Shown one piece after another: positions 52,720-61,873 of a stretch of DNA of 64,000 bases. Below the pieces are notes generated by a model that made no database searches, was not told the origin of the DNA, and worked only from the letters and a program-made list of their open reading frames with translations. The stretch comes from Millisia brevis NBRC 105863 (GTDB lineage: Bacteria > Actinomycetota > Actinomycetes > Mycobacteriales > Mycobacteriaceae). The DNA is taken from the NCBI RefSeq assembly GCF_001552615.1, contig NZ_BCRN01000002.1, forward strand, positions 248,001 to 312,000. Reading direction: 5' to 3'. Both the position numbers and the translations under genes were made by a program. Every line of letters starts with the position of its first letter. Position 1 is the stretch's first letter.

Positions 52720-54527
52720 CGGGAAATCTCCTGTCCCAGGGTGGCGTCCACCGGCGCGATCGATGGCTGCGATGCGTCGGCCCGGTCGGCGGCCGGCCGG
52801 CCCAGGGCGGTGCCGGTCAGATAGCCGAAGGTCATCGCCGGTCCGATGTTGACGCCGCCGGACGGGTAGTGCCCGCCCATGACGCTCGATTGGTCGACCC
52901 CGACGGCGTAGAGCCCGTCGATCGGGGTGTCGGTCTCGTCGAGTACCCGCGACTGCGTATCGGTCACCAAGCCGGCAAAGGTGCCGAAGCTGCCGGGGAC
53001 GACCTTGACCGCGTAGAAGGGCCCCTCCTCGATCGGCGCCAGGCTCGGATTGGGCCACGGGTTGTCCGCGTCACCCGAGCTGCGGTTGAACGGGGTCTCC
53101 CCCCGACCGAACTCGGGATCCTCACCGCGACGGGCGTTCTCGTTGAAATCGGCGACGGTCTTCGCCAGGCCGTTCGGGTCGATCCCGCAGCGCCGGGCCA
53201 GCTCCGAGAGGGTCCGACCACGCTTGAGGTAGCCGGAGAGGCGGTGGTTGAGGTGCGGCACCGGGAACGGTTTCGCGATGCCGAGGGGGTAGCGCCTGAG
53301 GTAGCGCGCGTCGGCGATCAGCCAGGAGCAGACCTGGTCGCCCTCGGGGACCGCTTCGAACATGCCGAGCGTGTAGTCGTGATATCCGTTGGCCTCGTTG
53401 ACGAATCGACTGCCATCGCGGATCACGCCGATCACGCCGGGCTTGCCGCGGTCGAGGATATGCGGGAAGACCCCGCGCCGACCGTTGACATAGCGCACCA
53501 GTGAGACCGGGCAATAGGCCGCCGCCGACGCGGTCGTGGTGTCGAGGCGCCCACCGAGCGCGGTGGCCAGACGCAGCCCGTCGCCGGTGGTGGTCGCCGC
53601 CGGGGGCAACGTCCAGTGCTCCCGGCCGGTCGGGGTGCGATCGAAGCGCTCCCGCCGCAGGTCGACATCGTGGCTGAATCCGCCGGTCGCGAGCACCACG
53701 CCGCGCCGCACGGCGACGGTATAGGTGTCGACGGGTCCGGCCAGCCGGATCGCGGATACCCGGCCGTCGGTGGTCACCAGTTCGGTGGCGGCGGTGTCCG
53801 TGCGGATCTCGACGCCGGCGTCGAGCGCGGAGCGCAACAGTCGCCCGATCAGGGCGGTGCCGTTGACCAGGCTCTGCCCCCGGCGGTGGACCGCGAGATC
53901 GAGCGCATGGCGGCTGACGCGCTTCGCGCAGTGCAGGAAGGCGCGCGCCGAGCGGGTGGAGTGCAGGAAGGCCTGCAGGTCGGGCCCGGCCATGATGCCC
54001 ATGCCCAGGAACGAGGTCTCCCACATCTGTCGGCGCAGCAGCCGGGCGACGTCGGGTCCCAGTCGGGTCAGCCGCACCGGCTTCGGGGCGACCTGACGGT
54101 GACCGGAGGCCGCGCCGGGGCTGCCGCCGTGGATATCGGCCGCCGCGCCCGGAACGAATTGCAGGGCGGTGCGCTCCTCGAAGAAATCGACCATCTCCGG
54201 GGCGCCGGTCAGATAGGCGTCGACCTTCGCCTCGTTGAAGTTGTCACCCAGCCGGGCCCGCAGATAGGACTTCGGCTCCTCGATGCTCTCGACGACGCCG
54301 GCCTCCCGCGCGAAGCGGTGCCGCGGCGTCCACATCCAGCCGCCCGACCATGCCGTGGCACCGCCGCAGGTCGACGCCTTCTCGACGACGAGGACCCGGG
54401 CGCCGCCGTGCGCGGCGGCGACCGCGGCGGCGAGGCCGCCCGCCCCCGATCCCACGACGACGACATCGAATTCCTCAACCCCCGAGACGCTCTCGGCGAT
54501 CTGATCCGTCGCGCTGGTGTCGATCAT
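52716..54527 (-). CDS. FAD-dependent dehydrogenase, fumarate reductase/3-ketosteroid dehydrogenase type
   Basis: A 603-residue flavoprotein. The FAD-binding motif is VVVVGSGAGGLAAAVAAAHG near residue 22, with EKASTCGGATAWSGG following. The C-terminal FAD contact is GLYAVGVDQSSVMGGHYPSG followed by GVNIGPAMTFGYLTG, as in KstD-like and fumarate-reductase flavoproteins. Such enzymes introduce or remove a double bond next to a carbonyl group. The ATG overlaps the upstream stop by four bases. The substrate is likely the same cyclic compound handled by the rest of the operon. Confidence 0.88.
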   Translation of the reverse strand: MIDTSATDQIAESVSGVEEFDVVVVGSGAGGLAAAVAAAHGGARVLVVEKASTCGGATAWSGGWMWTPRHRFAREAGVVESIEEPKSYLRARLGDNFNEAKVDAYLTGAPEMVDFFEERTALQFVPGAAADIHGGSPGAASGHRQVAPKPVRLTRLGPDVARLLRRQMWETSFLGMGIMAGPDLQAFLHSTRSARAFLHCAKRVSRHALDLAVHRRGQSLVNGTALIGRLLRSALDAGVEIRTDTAATELVTTDGRVSAIRLAGPVDTYTVAVRRGVVLATGGFSHDVDLRRERFDRTPTGREHWTLPPAATTTGDGLRLATALGGRLDTTTASAAAYCPVSLVRYVNGRRGVFPHILDRGKPGVIGVIRDGSRFVNEANGYHDYTLGMFEAVPEGDQVCSWLIADARYLRRYPLGIAKPFPVPHLNHRLSGYLKRGRTLSELARRCGIDPNGLAKTVADFNENARRGEDPEFGRGETPFNRSSGDADNPWPNPSLAPIEEGPFYAVKVVPGSFGTFAGLVTDTQSRVLDETDTPIDGLYAVGVDQSSVMGGHYPSGGVNIGPAMTFGYLTGTALGRPAADRADASQPSIAPVDATLGQEISR

Positions 54528-55618
54528 GACAGGGCTCCTTCCGGTTGGCCTGTGAGATCGACCCCGGTGAGATCGACCGTTGTGCCCGTGCGGGCGGATT
54601 CGTAGATGGCGGTGACGATCGCCAGGGAGGCGCGCGCATCGCGTCCGGTGACCACCGGATCGCGTCCCTCGCGGACCGCGTCGACGAAGTCGCGGATCTG
54701 CAGGGTGTGGAAGGGGGTAAGTCGCGCATTGATGTCGCCGATGTCCTGGTGGGCGGACTCGTCGCCGAGGAAGGGGGCGCCGAAACTGGTGTCGCCGGGC
54801 AGCGCCCAGATCTCGTTGACGCCCTCCTGCCCCTCCGGGTATTCGAGCACGCTCGCTACCGCGCCGGTCGCGCCGACGACGGTGACCCGGTTGCCCAGGT
54901 TGTGGGCGGCCGCGGTGGTCGCGGTGATCGTGGCGGTCGCTCCGGTGTCGAAGGCGACCACCGCCGACGCGCTGTCCTCGGTTTCGATGTGCTCGCCGTG
55001 AGCGTGGGTGCGGATGAAGCCGGTCACCGATACCGGTGTGCCGCAGAACCATTGGAGCAGATCGACCTGGTGGATCGCCTGGGTCATCAGCACGCCGCCT
55101 CCGTCGGTATCCCACCGCCCGCGCCACGGGTCGCAGGAGTAGTAGGCGGGCGGGCGGTGCAGCAGGACCGAGACCTCCCCGAGGATGGGGGTGCCGAGGC
55201 TGCCGTCGTCGATCGCCCGGCGGATGCGCTGCGCGGCCGGCCACAGCCGGCGCTGGAAGACCACCCCGAAGGTGACCCCGGCGGCCTCGGTCGCGGCGAC
55301 CATGCGGTCCGCGGCGTCGAGTTCGACGGCGATCGGCTTCTCGCACAGCACGTGTACGCCGGCGGCGGCCGCCGCGACCACCACCTCCTCGTGCACCGGA
55401 TGCGGGGTGCAGACGGTGATCGCGTCGGGCCGCAGGGCCAGCAGGCTCTCGACCCCGGCCACCCCGGCGGGGATGCCGTACTGCGCCGCGAAGTTTCGGG
55501 CGCGATCGGAATCGGTATCGCAGCAGGCGATCACCTCGACCCCGGGGATCTGTTGCAGGGAACGGGCGTGGTTGCCGGCGATCTTGCCGCAACCGACGAT
55601 GCCCACACGCAGGGTCAT
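54524..55618 (-). CDS. Gfo/Idh/MocA-family NAD(P)-dependent oxidoreductase
   Basis: A 364-residue dehydrogenase. The Rossmann motif is RVGIVGCGKIAGNHARSL at the N-terminus, and the EKP signature is VLCEKPIAVELDAADRM near residue 98. The C-terminal substrate domain has GVLMTQAIHQVDLLQWF with the usual catalytic His. The family oxidises sugars, inositols and related polyols. It starts at the last base of the aldo-keto reductase stop codon, so the two are translationally coupled. Confidence 0.9.
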   Translation of the reverse strand: MTLRVGIVGCGKIAGNHARSLQQIPGVEVIACCDTDSDRARNFAAQYGIPAGVAGVESLLALRPDAITVCTPHPVHEEVVVAAAAAGVHVLCEKPIAVELDAADRMVAATEAAGVTFGVVFQRRLWPAAQRIRRAIDDGSLGTPILGEVSVLLHRPPAYYSCDPWRGRWDTDGGGVLMTQAIHQVDLLQWFCGTPVSVTGFIRTHAHGEHIETEDSASAVVAFDTGATATITATTAAAHNLGNRVTVVGATGAVASVLEYPEGQEGVNEIWALPGDTSFGAPFLGDESAHQDIGDINARLTPFHTLQIRDFVDAVREGRDPVVTGRDARASLAIVTAIYESARTGTTVDLTGVDLTGQPEGALS

Positions 55619-56451
55619 CAGAAGTGCTCCTCTTTCTCCACGTCGCGGGCCGCGGATTCGCCGCGGTCGAGACGATCGAGTTGGGCGATGTCGTCCGCGG
55701 TCAGCGCGATATCGGCCGCCGCGAGATTCTGGGCCTGCCGCTGGGGGTTCGCCGACCGGGCGACCGGCAGCACCCCGACGGCCAGATGCCAGGCCAGCAC
55801 GATCTGGGCGGGCGTGCGCCCGTACCGTTCGGCGATCCCGACGACCACCGGATCGTCGAGGACATCGCCGCGGCCGAGCGGGCTCCACGAGGCGATCGGC
55901 ACGCCGAGCCGGTCGGCGACCTCGCGGACCGGGCGGCGTCCCAACGACGGGTCCATCTGGATCTGGTCGACCGCCGGCGCCTCGCCGACCTCGTCGACCA
56001 CCCGGGTCAGGTGCGAGCCGAGGAAGTTCGAGACCCCGGCGTAGCGGATCAGTCCGGCGTCGCGGCATTCGAGCAGACCGGCGAAGGCCGATACGTAGCG
56101 GTCGAATCGCGGCAGCGGCCAGTGGATCAGGTACAGGTCGAGGTAGTCGAGCCCCATCGTGTGCAGGCTGCGTTCGACCGCGCCCCGGATGTCGCCGGAG
56201 ATATGGTCGCTGCCACGCAGTTTCGAGGTGACGAAGAGCTCCTCGCGGGCGACGTCGGTGGTCGCCAGCGCGGCGCCGACCGCGTCCTCGTTGCCGTAGA
56301 TCGTCGCGGTGTCGATATGCCGGTAGCCCACGTCGATCCCGCCGAGCACCGCGCGGGTGGCGTCCTGGCCGACCAGCGGCCAGGTGCCGAGTCCGATCGG
56401 CGGAATCGTGGTGCGCAGGCTCGCGCCGGCGCCGGCGGCGGCCGCGGTCAT
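55618..56451 (-). CDS. Aldo/keto reductase
   Basis: A 277-residue NADPH-dependent AKR of the short type. Seen: IPPIGLGTWPLVG at the start, GYRHIDTATIYGNEDAVG with the catalytic Asp and Tyr, VTSKLRGSD with the catalytic Lys, YLDLYLIHWPLP with the His, and the nucleotide-binding VLPVARSANPQRQAQNL near the end. The tetrad Asp-Tyr-Lys-His is complete. It overlaps its neighbours by one and four bases. Confidence 0.9.
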   Translation of the reverse strand: MTAAAAGAGASLRTTIPPIGLGTWPLVGQDATRAVLGGIDVGYRHIDTATIYGNEDAVGAALATTDVAREELFVTSKLRGSDHISGDIRGAVERSLHTMGLDYLDLYLIHWPLPRFDRYVSAFAGLLECRDAGLIRYAGVSNFLGSHLTRVVDEVGEAPAVDQIQMDPSLGRRPVREVADRLGVPIASWSPLGRGDVLDDPVVVGIAERYGRTPAQIVLAWHLAVGVLPVARSANPQRQAQNLAAADIALTADDIAQLDRLDRGESAARDVEKEEHF

Positions 56452-58397
56452 GCGCTCGCCGCCTGTCGCAGCCGCGCACCGATCTCGGCGACCGCGTCGA
56501 CCGCGGTGACCAGAGCGGCCTGGATCGAACCGCCGTCGCCGCCGGCGTCGCCGATCGCGTGGATACCCAACGGCGGGGCCACCGCCCGCAGCCGACCGAG
56601 CAGGTCGTTGCGCGGGACGATGCCCGTCGACAGCAGCAGCTCGCCCGGCGCGTCGATCCAGCGTTCGCCGTCGGCGTCCCGGATCAGCGCGCGGTCGGCC
56701 TCGGCCCGCACCACGCGCGCCGACAGATGCGCGGTCAGGTTCGGGTCGGCCGCCAGGCGCGGGAGCAGCACGATCTTGGCGCGTCGTCCCACGTCGTGGG
56801 CGATCGTCTCCTGGGGGCCGATCAGCACGACACGCGTGCCGCGGCCGAGCAGGTCGTCGGCGATCGCCGCGGCCTCGCGGTCGGCGCCATAGATGGTGAT
56901 CGCCTCCGGTGCGGCGTCGCCCGAGCGCAGGAAGTCGCGTACATCGCGGAACGGTCGGTCGACGATCTCGATATCCGGTCCGACCCCGTCGCCGCCGGCC
57001 GCCAGGATGATCGCGTCGGGGCGATCGGTCGCGAAGCGGGCGGCGTCGACGCGGGTGCCGGTGTGCACCGTGACCGGCAGATCGTTGATCTCGTCGCGGT
57101 ACCAGTCGATGATCCGGTGGTATTCCGGGTACTCGCGCAGCGCCGAGGCCAGCCCGAAGTCGCCGCCGATGGTGGGCCGCTCGTCGTAGAGGTCGACCCG
57201 GTGACCGAGGCGGCCGAGTTCGCGAGCCGCGGCCAGTCCGGCGGGGCCGGCGCCGATGACCGCGACGACGGTCGGCCGGTCCGCCGGCGCTTCCGGTTCG
57301 GCCGCGTCCCGCCCCACCCAGGGGTTGACCGAGCACGGGATCGGCCCGGCGGCCAGCGAATCGATGCAGTAGTTGCAGGCGATGCAGGGGCGGTAGCGGC
57401 CGCCGTCGAGCGCGCGGTTCGGGAAGTCGGGCTCGGCGTGCAGGGTGCGCGCCATGCTGACGAAGTCCGCCTTGCCCGCGGAGATGATCTCGTCCGCGGT
57501 GTCCGGGGTGTTGATCCGACCGGCGACGCCGACCGGGATGTCGTAGTCGCGGCGGTAGGGTTCGGCGTAGTCGCGCAGCAGGCCGCGCTCCCACTCCCCC
57601 GGCTGGATGATCCACTGTCCCGCTTCGTAGTTGCCGGCCGAGACGTCGAGGAAGTCGAGCCGCTCGACGTCGGTGGCGGCGATGCGCTCGCGGGTCAGCT
57701 CCGGGGTCAGCCCGCCCTCGATCCCTTCGAACGCCGAGAACCGCAGCCCCAGAGCGATATTCGGGGTGCGTTCGCGGACGGCGGCGATCACCCGATTGAG
57801 GAAGAGCGTCGGCTCCGCCCATTCGTCGGTGCGCAGGTTGTAGGCGGGCGAGAGGAACTGGTGGATCAGATAACCGTGGCCACCGTGCAGCGACAGGACG
57901 TCGACCCCGGCGCGCTCGCAGCGCTCCGCGGCGTCGGCGAAACACTCGATGATGTGCTCGATATCGTCGACGTCGAGTTCCTCGGGCATCTGACCGCCGA
58001 CGACCTGGCACGGGATCGGGCTGGGCGCGACCGGAACGAAACCGCTGACCACACCCTGGGCGGTGCGCCCACCGTGGTTGAGTTCCACCCCGAGCAGGGC
58101 GCCATGCCGGTGGACCTCGTCGGCGAGGCGGGTCAATCCCGGCAGGCAGTCGTCGGTGTCGACGGCCATCTGGCGGATGCGGCCCTTGCCGTCGGCCCGC
58201 ACATAGGACGCCTCGGTGAAGATCAGCGCCGCGCCGCCGCGGGCCCGGCGGGCTATGTAGTCGATGTACTCGTCGGTGAGGGTTCCGTCCGGATGGCAGT
58301 AGTTGCGTTCCATCGGCGCCGAGACGAAGCGGTTGCGCAGGGTTACCCCTCCGATGCGCAGCGGCTCCGCGTAGGCGGGAATTTGGTTGTCGGTCAC
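56448..58397 (-). CDS. OYE-type flavoenzyme with 4Fe-4S and FAD domains (2,4-dienoyl-CoA reductase-like)
   Basis: A 649-residue three-domain enzyme. Residues 1-340 form an old-yellow-enzyme TIM barrel (RNRFVSAPMERNYCHPDG, ELNHGGRTAQG, LSLHGGHGYLIHQFLSP). The 4Fe-4S ligands are in RPCIACNYCIDSL with a fourth Cys in IPCSVNPW. The C-terminal half binds FAD/NADPH (VVAVIGAGPAGLAAARELG). Relatives reduce enoyl groups or act on N-methyl amines. GTG at 58397 is chosen; two further in-frame GTGs lie within 30 bp upstream in a small tandem repeat, so the exact start is uncertain. Confidence 0.9.
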   Translation of the reverse strand: MTDNQIPAYAEPLRIGGVTLRNRFVSAPMERNYCHPDGTLTDEYIDYIARRARGGAALIFTEASYVRADGKGRIRQMAVDTDDCLPGLTRLADEVHRHGALLGVELNHGGRTAQGVVSGFVPVAPSPIPCQVVGGQMPEELDVDDIEHIIECFADAAERCERAGVDVLSLHGGHGYLIHQFLSPAYNLRTDEWAEPTLFLNRVIAAVRERTPNIALGLRFSAFEGIEGGLTPELTRERIAATDVERLDFLDVSAGNYEAGQWIIQPGEWERGLLRDYAEPYRRDYDIPVGVAGRINTPDTADEIISAGKADFVSMARTLHAEPDFPNRALDGGRYRPCIACNYCIDSLAAGPIPCSVNPWVGRDAAEPEAPADRPTVVAVIGAGPAGLAAARELGRLGHRVDLYDERPTIGGDFGLASALREYPEYHRIIDWYRDEINDLPVTVHTGTRVDAARFATDRPDAIILAAGGDGVGPDIEIVDRPFRDVRDFLRSGDAAPEAITIYGADREAAAIADDLLGRGTRVVLIGPQETIAHDVGRRAKIVLLPRLAADPNLTAHLSARVVRAEADRALIRDADGERWIDAPGELLLSTGIVPRNDLLGRLRAVAPPLGIHAIGDAGGDGGSIQAALVTAVDAVAEIGARLRQAASA

Positions 58398-58477
58398 TCG
58401 TTCTCCGGGCACTGGTTCTCCGGTCACTGTCGTTCTCCGGTCGCTGTCGAAAGTCTGTACGGGGAGGCCGCGCGGGG

Positions 58478-59353
58478 CTATCGCGCGGCGCCGGCCCGCC
58501 GATCGAGCACCTCGGCGAGGTGGCGGCGCATCCGGGCGGGGTCCGGGTCGATACCGGTCACCAATGCGAAGCTGTCGGCCGCCTGGGCGACCAGCATCTG
58601 AGCGCCGTCGAGCGTGCGGCAGCCGACCGACTGCGCGGCGGCCAGCAATTGGGTGCGCACGGGGCGATACACCACGTCGGCAACCCAGAGATGCGGCCCC
58701 AGCAGGTCGGTGGCGAAGGGTGTACCGGGATGTCCGTCCATGCCGATCGGCGAGGCGTTGACCACCCCGTCCGCGTCGGGCAGGACACCGGGCAGGTCGG
58801 CCGGCGCGATCCCGCCGACGGCGACCCCCGAACGCCCGAGTCGGTCGGCCAGGGCTGTGGCGCGATCGACATCGGTATCGGCGATCAGGAGTCGCCGGGC
58901 GCCCGCCCGGACCAGCGCACAGCCGACCGCCGCGCCGGCGCCGCCGGCCCCACACAGCACCACGGTGCCCATTGCCGCGCCCGGCAATCCGGTCCGCAAT
59001 GCCGTGCGGAAGCCGGTCTCGTCGGTGTTGTGGCCGACCGTTCGCCCCTGTCGGAGTACGACGGTGTTGACCGCCCCGATGGCCGCCGCGTGCTCGGTGA
59101 TCTCGTCGAGACCCGTCATCACCGTCTGCTTGCAGGGGTGGGTGACGTTGAACCCGGTGTAGCCGTTGGCCAGGGCGTCCCGCAGGACACCGGCGGCGTC
59201 CTCGGGGCTGCGGTCGAGCACGTCGATATCCAGCAGTTCGTAGCTGTAGTCGGACAATCCGAGGGCGCTCGCCTCGGTCTGGTGCAGGGTCGGCGACAAC
59301 GAACCGTCGATCCCGGCTCCGATGAGTCCGATCCGATGGTGTGAGCGAGACAT
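58478..59353 (-). CDS. Shikimate/quinate dehydrogenase-like (AroE family)
   Basis: A 291-residue NAD(P)-dependent dehydrogenase. The substrate-binding SxSP is GSLSPTLHQ near residue 18; the catalytic Lys is in FNVTHPCKQTVM near residue 74; the paired Asp is in GHNTDETGFR; the nucleotide motif is VVLCGAGGAGAAVGCAL. In a catabolic operon with an MHS-type carrier it more likely oxidises quinate, shikimate or a related acid than serves aromatic amino acid synthesis. It lies 80 bp upstream of the OYE gene and 50 bp after the transporter gene. Confidence 0.88.
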   Translation of the reverse strand: MSRSHHRIGLIGAGIDGSLSPTLHQTEASALGLSDYSYELLDIDVLDRSPEDAAGVLRDALANGYTGFNVTHPCKQTVMTGLDEITEHAAAIGAVNTVVLRQGRTVGHNTDETGFRTALRTGLPGAAMGTVVLCGAGGAGAAVGCALVRAGARRLLIADTDVDRATALADRLGRSGVAVGGIAPADLPGVLPDADGVVNASPIGMDGHPGTPFATDLLGPHLWVADVVYRPVRTQLLAAAQSVGCRTLDGAQMLVAQAADSFALVTGIDPDPARMRRHLAEVLDRRAGAAR

Positions 59354-59403
59354 GTTCTTCACCTGTCCTGTACCTGTCCGATGGGGATATCTGCTGTCCG
59401 GGA

Positions 59404-60729
59404 TCAGCTGCGCCGCAGGCCCAACTGAGCGGTGGGGGTCCGATAGGTCTCGGGTCCGGTGGCGAAGGCGACCGCCGACAGCACCGCGAAGCCGAGGCAC
59501 ATCCACGCGACCGGGGTCCAGTTGCTGGTGTCGCCGGAGGTCATCGCCTGGGCGACGGCCGGGGTGAAGCCCGCCACGAGCAGACCGAGCATCAGGCCGA
59601 TCGCCATGCCGCTGAATCGAACCGACGCCGGGAACTGCTCGGGGAAGGCTGCCATGTAGCTGCCGTTCGGGGCGGCGTAGAAGCCGCCGAGCAGGACCAT
59701 GCCGGCCAGGAAGACCAGGGCGACATTGCCCGAACCGATCGCCGCGAAGTACACGAAGATCATCACGCCGGCGCCGAGGACGCCACCGATGAAGACCGGC
59801 TTGCGGCCGATGCGGTCGGCGAGCATGCCGTACAGCGGCTGGGTGATCACCGCGCACATATTGGCCGCCGCGATCGCGAGCAGCATCATCGTGCGGTCGA
59901 TGCCGTTGTGCTGGGTGGCGAACGCCAGGGCGAAGACGTTGATGATCGTGTTCATCATCGCGAAGGTCGAGCTGAACATCACCCGCACGACCGAGGCCCA
60001 GTGGTTGCGGAACAGTTCGACGATCGGGACATCGGCGGTCTTGTTGGCCGCCTTGGTGTCGGTGAAGACCTCCGGCTCGTGCAGCTGACGGCGCAGCCAG
60101 AAGGCGACGGCGGTCATCAGGATCGACAGCCAGAACGGGACCCGCCAGCCCCAGGTGTAGAGGTGCTCGTCCGGGAGCATCGCAACCGGGATGAACACCA
60201 GGCTCGACAGCACGATGCCGAACATGATGCCGCTCATGGTGAAGCTGGCGAAGAAGGATCTCCGGTGATCCGGGGCGTGCTCCATCGACAGCGAGGCCGA
60301 GCCCGGCGACTCGCCGCCGGCCGAAAGCCCCTGCAGCAGACGCAGAGCGACCAGCAGGATCGGAGCGAACATGCCGACCTGGTCGTAGGTCGGCAGGCAG
60401 CCGATCAGGAAGGTCGACAGACCCATCAGGCCCAGGCAGGCGATCAGGGTATTGCGTCGGCCGATCTTGTCACCGAGATGTCCCCAGAGCACGGCTCCGA
60501 GGGGTCGGGCGACGTAGGCGACGCCGAGCGTCGCGATCGACAACAGGGTCGAGGTGGATCCGCCGGGGAAGAACACCTGGCCGAAGACCAGGGCGGCTGC
60601 CGATCCGTAGATGAAAAAGTCGTAGTACTCGAGCGTGCTGCCTACGAAGCCGGAAACCGCGGCTCGCTTGGCCTGTCCACGCTCTTTCGCCGGGGGCTGC
60701 TGTTGGTCCGGCGAGATGGTTGTCGCCAT
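59404..60729 (-). CDS. MFS transporter, metabolite:H+ symporter (ShiA-like)
   Basis: A 441-residue twelve-helix importer of the MHS family. Family marks: [20 protein letters not shown] at the first helix, the loop [20 protein letters not shown] between helices 2 and 3, [20 protein letters not shown], and the repeat of the loop in [13 protein letters not shown]. Relatives carry shikimate, alpha-ketoglutarate, proline/betaine or dicarboxylates with protons. ATG at 60729 has GGAGGAG upstream. It is the first catabolic gene after lysR and probably imports the operon's substrate. Confidence 0.92.
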   Translation of the reverse strand: MATTISPDQQQPPAKERGQAKRAAVSGFVGSTLEYYDFFIYGSAAALVFGQVFFPGGSTSTLLSIATLGVAYVARPLGAVLWGHLGDKIGRRNTLIACLGLMGLSTFLIGCLPTYDQVGMFAPILLVALRLLQGLSAGGESPGSASLSMEHAPDHRRSFFASFTMSGIMFGIVLSSLVFIPVAMLPDEHLYTWGWRVPFWLSILMTAVAFWLRRQLHEPEVFTDTKAANKTADVPIVELFRNHWASVVRVMFSSTFAMMNTIINVFALAFATQHNGIDRTMMLLAIAAANMCAVITQPLYGMLADRIGRKPVFIGGVLGAGVMIFVYFAAIGSGNVALVFLAGMVLLGGFYAAPNGSYMAAFPEQFPASVRFSGMAIGLMLGLLVAGFTPAVAQAMTSGDTSNWTPVAWMCLGFAVLSAVAFATGPETYRTPTAQLGLRRS

Positions 60730-60730
60730 G

Positions 60731-60790
60731 GTGTCTCCTCCACACTTGTGACGCCAATCGCACTGATGGAAGAAGTGTGTGGGGAGACAC
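60731..60790. promoter_or_regulatory. Inverted repeat in the leader of the transporter gene
   Basis: GTGTCTCCTCCACACTT (60731-60747) pairs with AAGTGTGTGGGGAGACAC (60773-60790), with one mismatch and one extra base. One arm covers the transporter's ribosome-binding site, so folding could hide it. Just upstream, CTAAGTT recurs at 60791 and 60808, and CCAAC-ACTAA-GTTGG is a possible LysR half-site pair. Confidence 0.5.
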
Positions 60791-60839
60791 CTAAGTTCGT
60801 CCAACACTAAGTTGGTCTCAGACTATGCTGTTTGGAGTC

Positions 60840-61769
60840 TTAATTGGCGGTCGCGGACCAGTTCACGCCCGGCGGCGGTGTCGGCAGCACCCTCTCGGCC
60901 AGGGCGAGTACCGCCTCGCGCACCACCGAACGGTGAATCGCCTTCGCCGACCACGCCAATCCGTGGTTCATCCGCACCGTTCCGCCGGTCAGTCGGACGA
61001 AGACGGCACCGGGTGGGGCGACGTTCGCAAGCCCCTCGGTCATCAGCGCGACCCCGACGCCCGCCGCGACCAGCATCAGGATCATGTAGGGGTCGGTGAT
61101 CTCCTGGACGACGCGCGGCCGGAAGCCCGCCTCCAGGCAGGCGCGCATCGCGTCCTCCTGCAGCGCCGAACCGGCGGTCAACGGGGTGGAGATGAAGTCG
61201 TCGTCGGCCATCTCGACCAGCTCGATCACCGACCGGTTCGCCAGGCGGTGATCGCTCGGCAGCACCACACAGAAAGGCTCCCGCGCGATCAGTCGGGTAT
61301 GCACGAGGGCCGACTCGACGGGGAGACCGACAAACGCGAGATCCAGTGCGCCACTGTCGAGTTGCTGAATCGCGTCGCGCGTCATCACCCGCCCGACCAG
61401 GTCGAGGTCGATGTCGGGATAGGTGGTGCGGACCGCCCGGGTCAGCGGCGGCAGAGACAGGTGATTGAGGGCGCCGGTGAAGCCGAGGGTGATGTGCCCG
61501 TAGACCGCACCGACCGAGGCGCGGGTCGCCTGCCGGGCCCGTTCGACCTCACCGAGGACCGCCCGGGCGTGCGGCAGGAAGGCGTGACCGGCGGCGGTCA
61601 GCGCGACCGACCGGGTGTTGCGCTCGAAGAGTTCGGCGCCGAGCTCCTTCTCCAGTTTGCGGATCGTCTGACTCAGCGGGGATTGCGCCATCTGCAGTCG
61701 GGCCGCGGCTCGTCCGAAGTGCAATTCCTCGGCCACGGCCACAAACGACTGCATCCACCGAATTTCCAT
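60840..61769 (-). CDS. LysR-family transcriptional regulator
   Basis: A 309-residue regulator. The N-terminal winged helix reads FVAVAEELHFGRAAARLQMA then QSPLSQTIRKLEKELGAELF and RNTRSVALTAAG. The effector domain follows (GHITLGFTGALNHLSLPPL, LDLAFVGLPVES). It resembles BenM/CatM-type activators of aromatic and hydroaromatic catabolism. It lies 110 bp upstream of the transporter gene and is divergent from an SDR gene, with LysR-type sites in the gap. ATG at 61769 fits the usual start MEIRWMQSF. Confidence 0.92.
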   Translation of the reverse strand: MEIRWMQSFVAVAEELHFGRAAARLQMAQSPLSQTIRKLEKELGAELFERNTRSVALTAAGHAFLPHARAVLGEVERARQATRASVGAVYGHITLGFTGALNHLSLPPLTRAVRTTYPDIDLDLVGRVMTRDAIQQLDSGALDLAFVGLPVESALVHTRLIAREPFCVVLPSDHRLANRSVIELVEMADDDFISTPLTAGSALQEDAMRACLEAGFRPRVVQEITDPYMILMLVAAGVGVALMTEGLANVAPPGAVFVRLTGGTVRMNHGLAWSAKAIHRSVVREAVLALAERVLPTPPPGVNWSATAN

Positions 61770-61808
61770 TCCCGCCCTTCCGCCGCACCCCGAAACATAT
61801 AGTCGGAA

Positions 61809-61853
61809 ATCTACATAGACGTTGCACATTATGTGCGCGAAATACATAGATTC
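61809..61853. promoter_or_regulatory. Probable LysR-type binding region between lysR and the SDR gene
   Basis: The perfect interrupted palindrome GCACAT-T-ATGTGC (61824-61836) fits a T-N11-A LysR box. It is bracketed by ATCTACATAGA (61809-61819) and TACATAGAT (61843-61851), which share TACATAGA in direct orientation. This AT-rich block stands out in the divergent promoter region. Confidence 0.6.
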
Positions 61854-61873
61854 GGATGCGAAGGAGCACAGTC

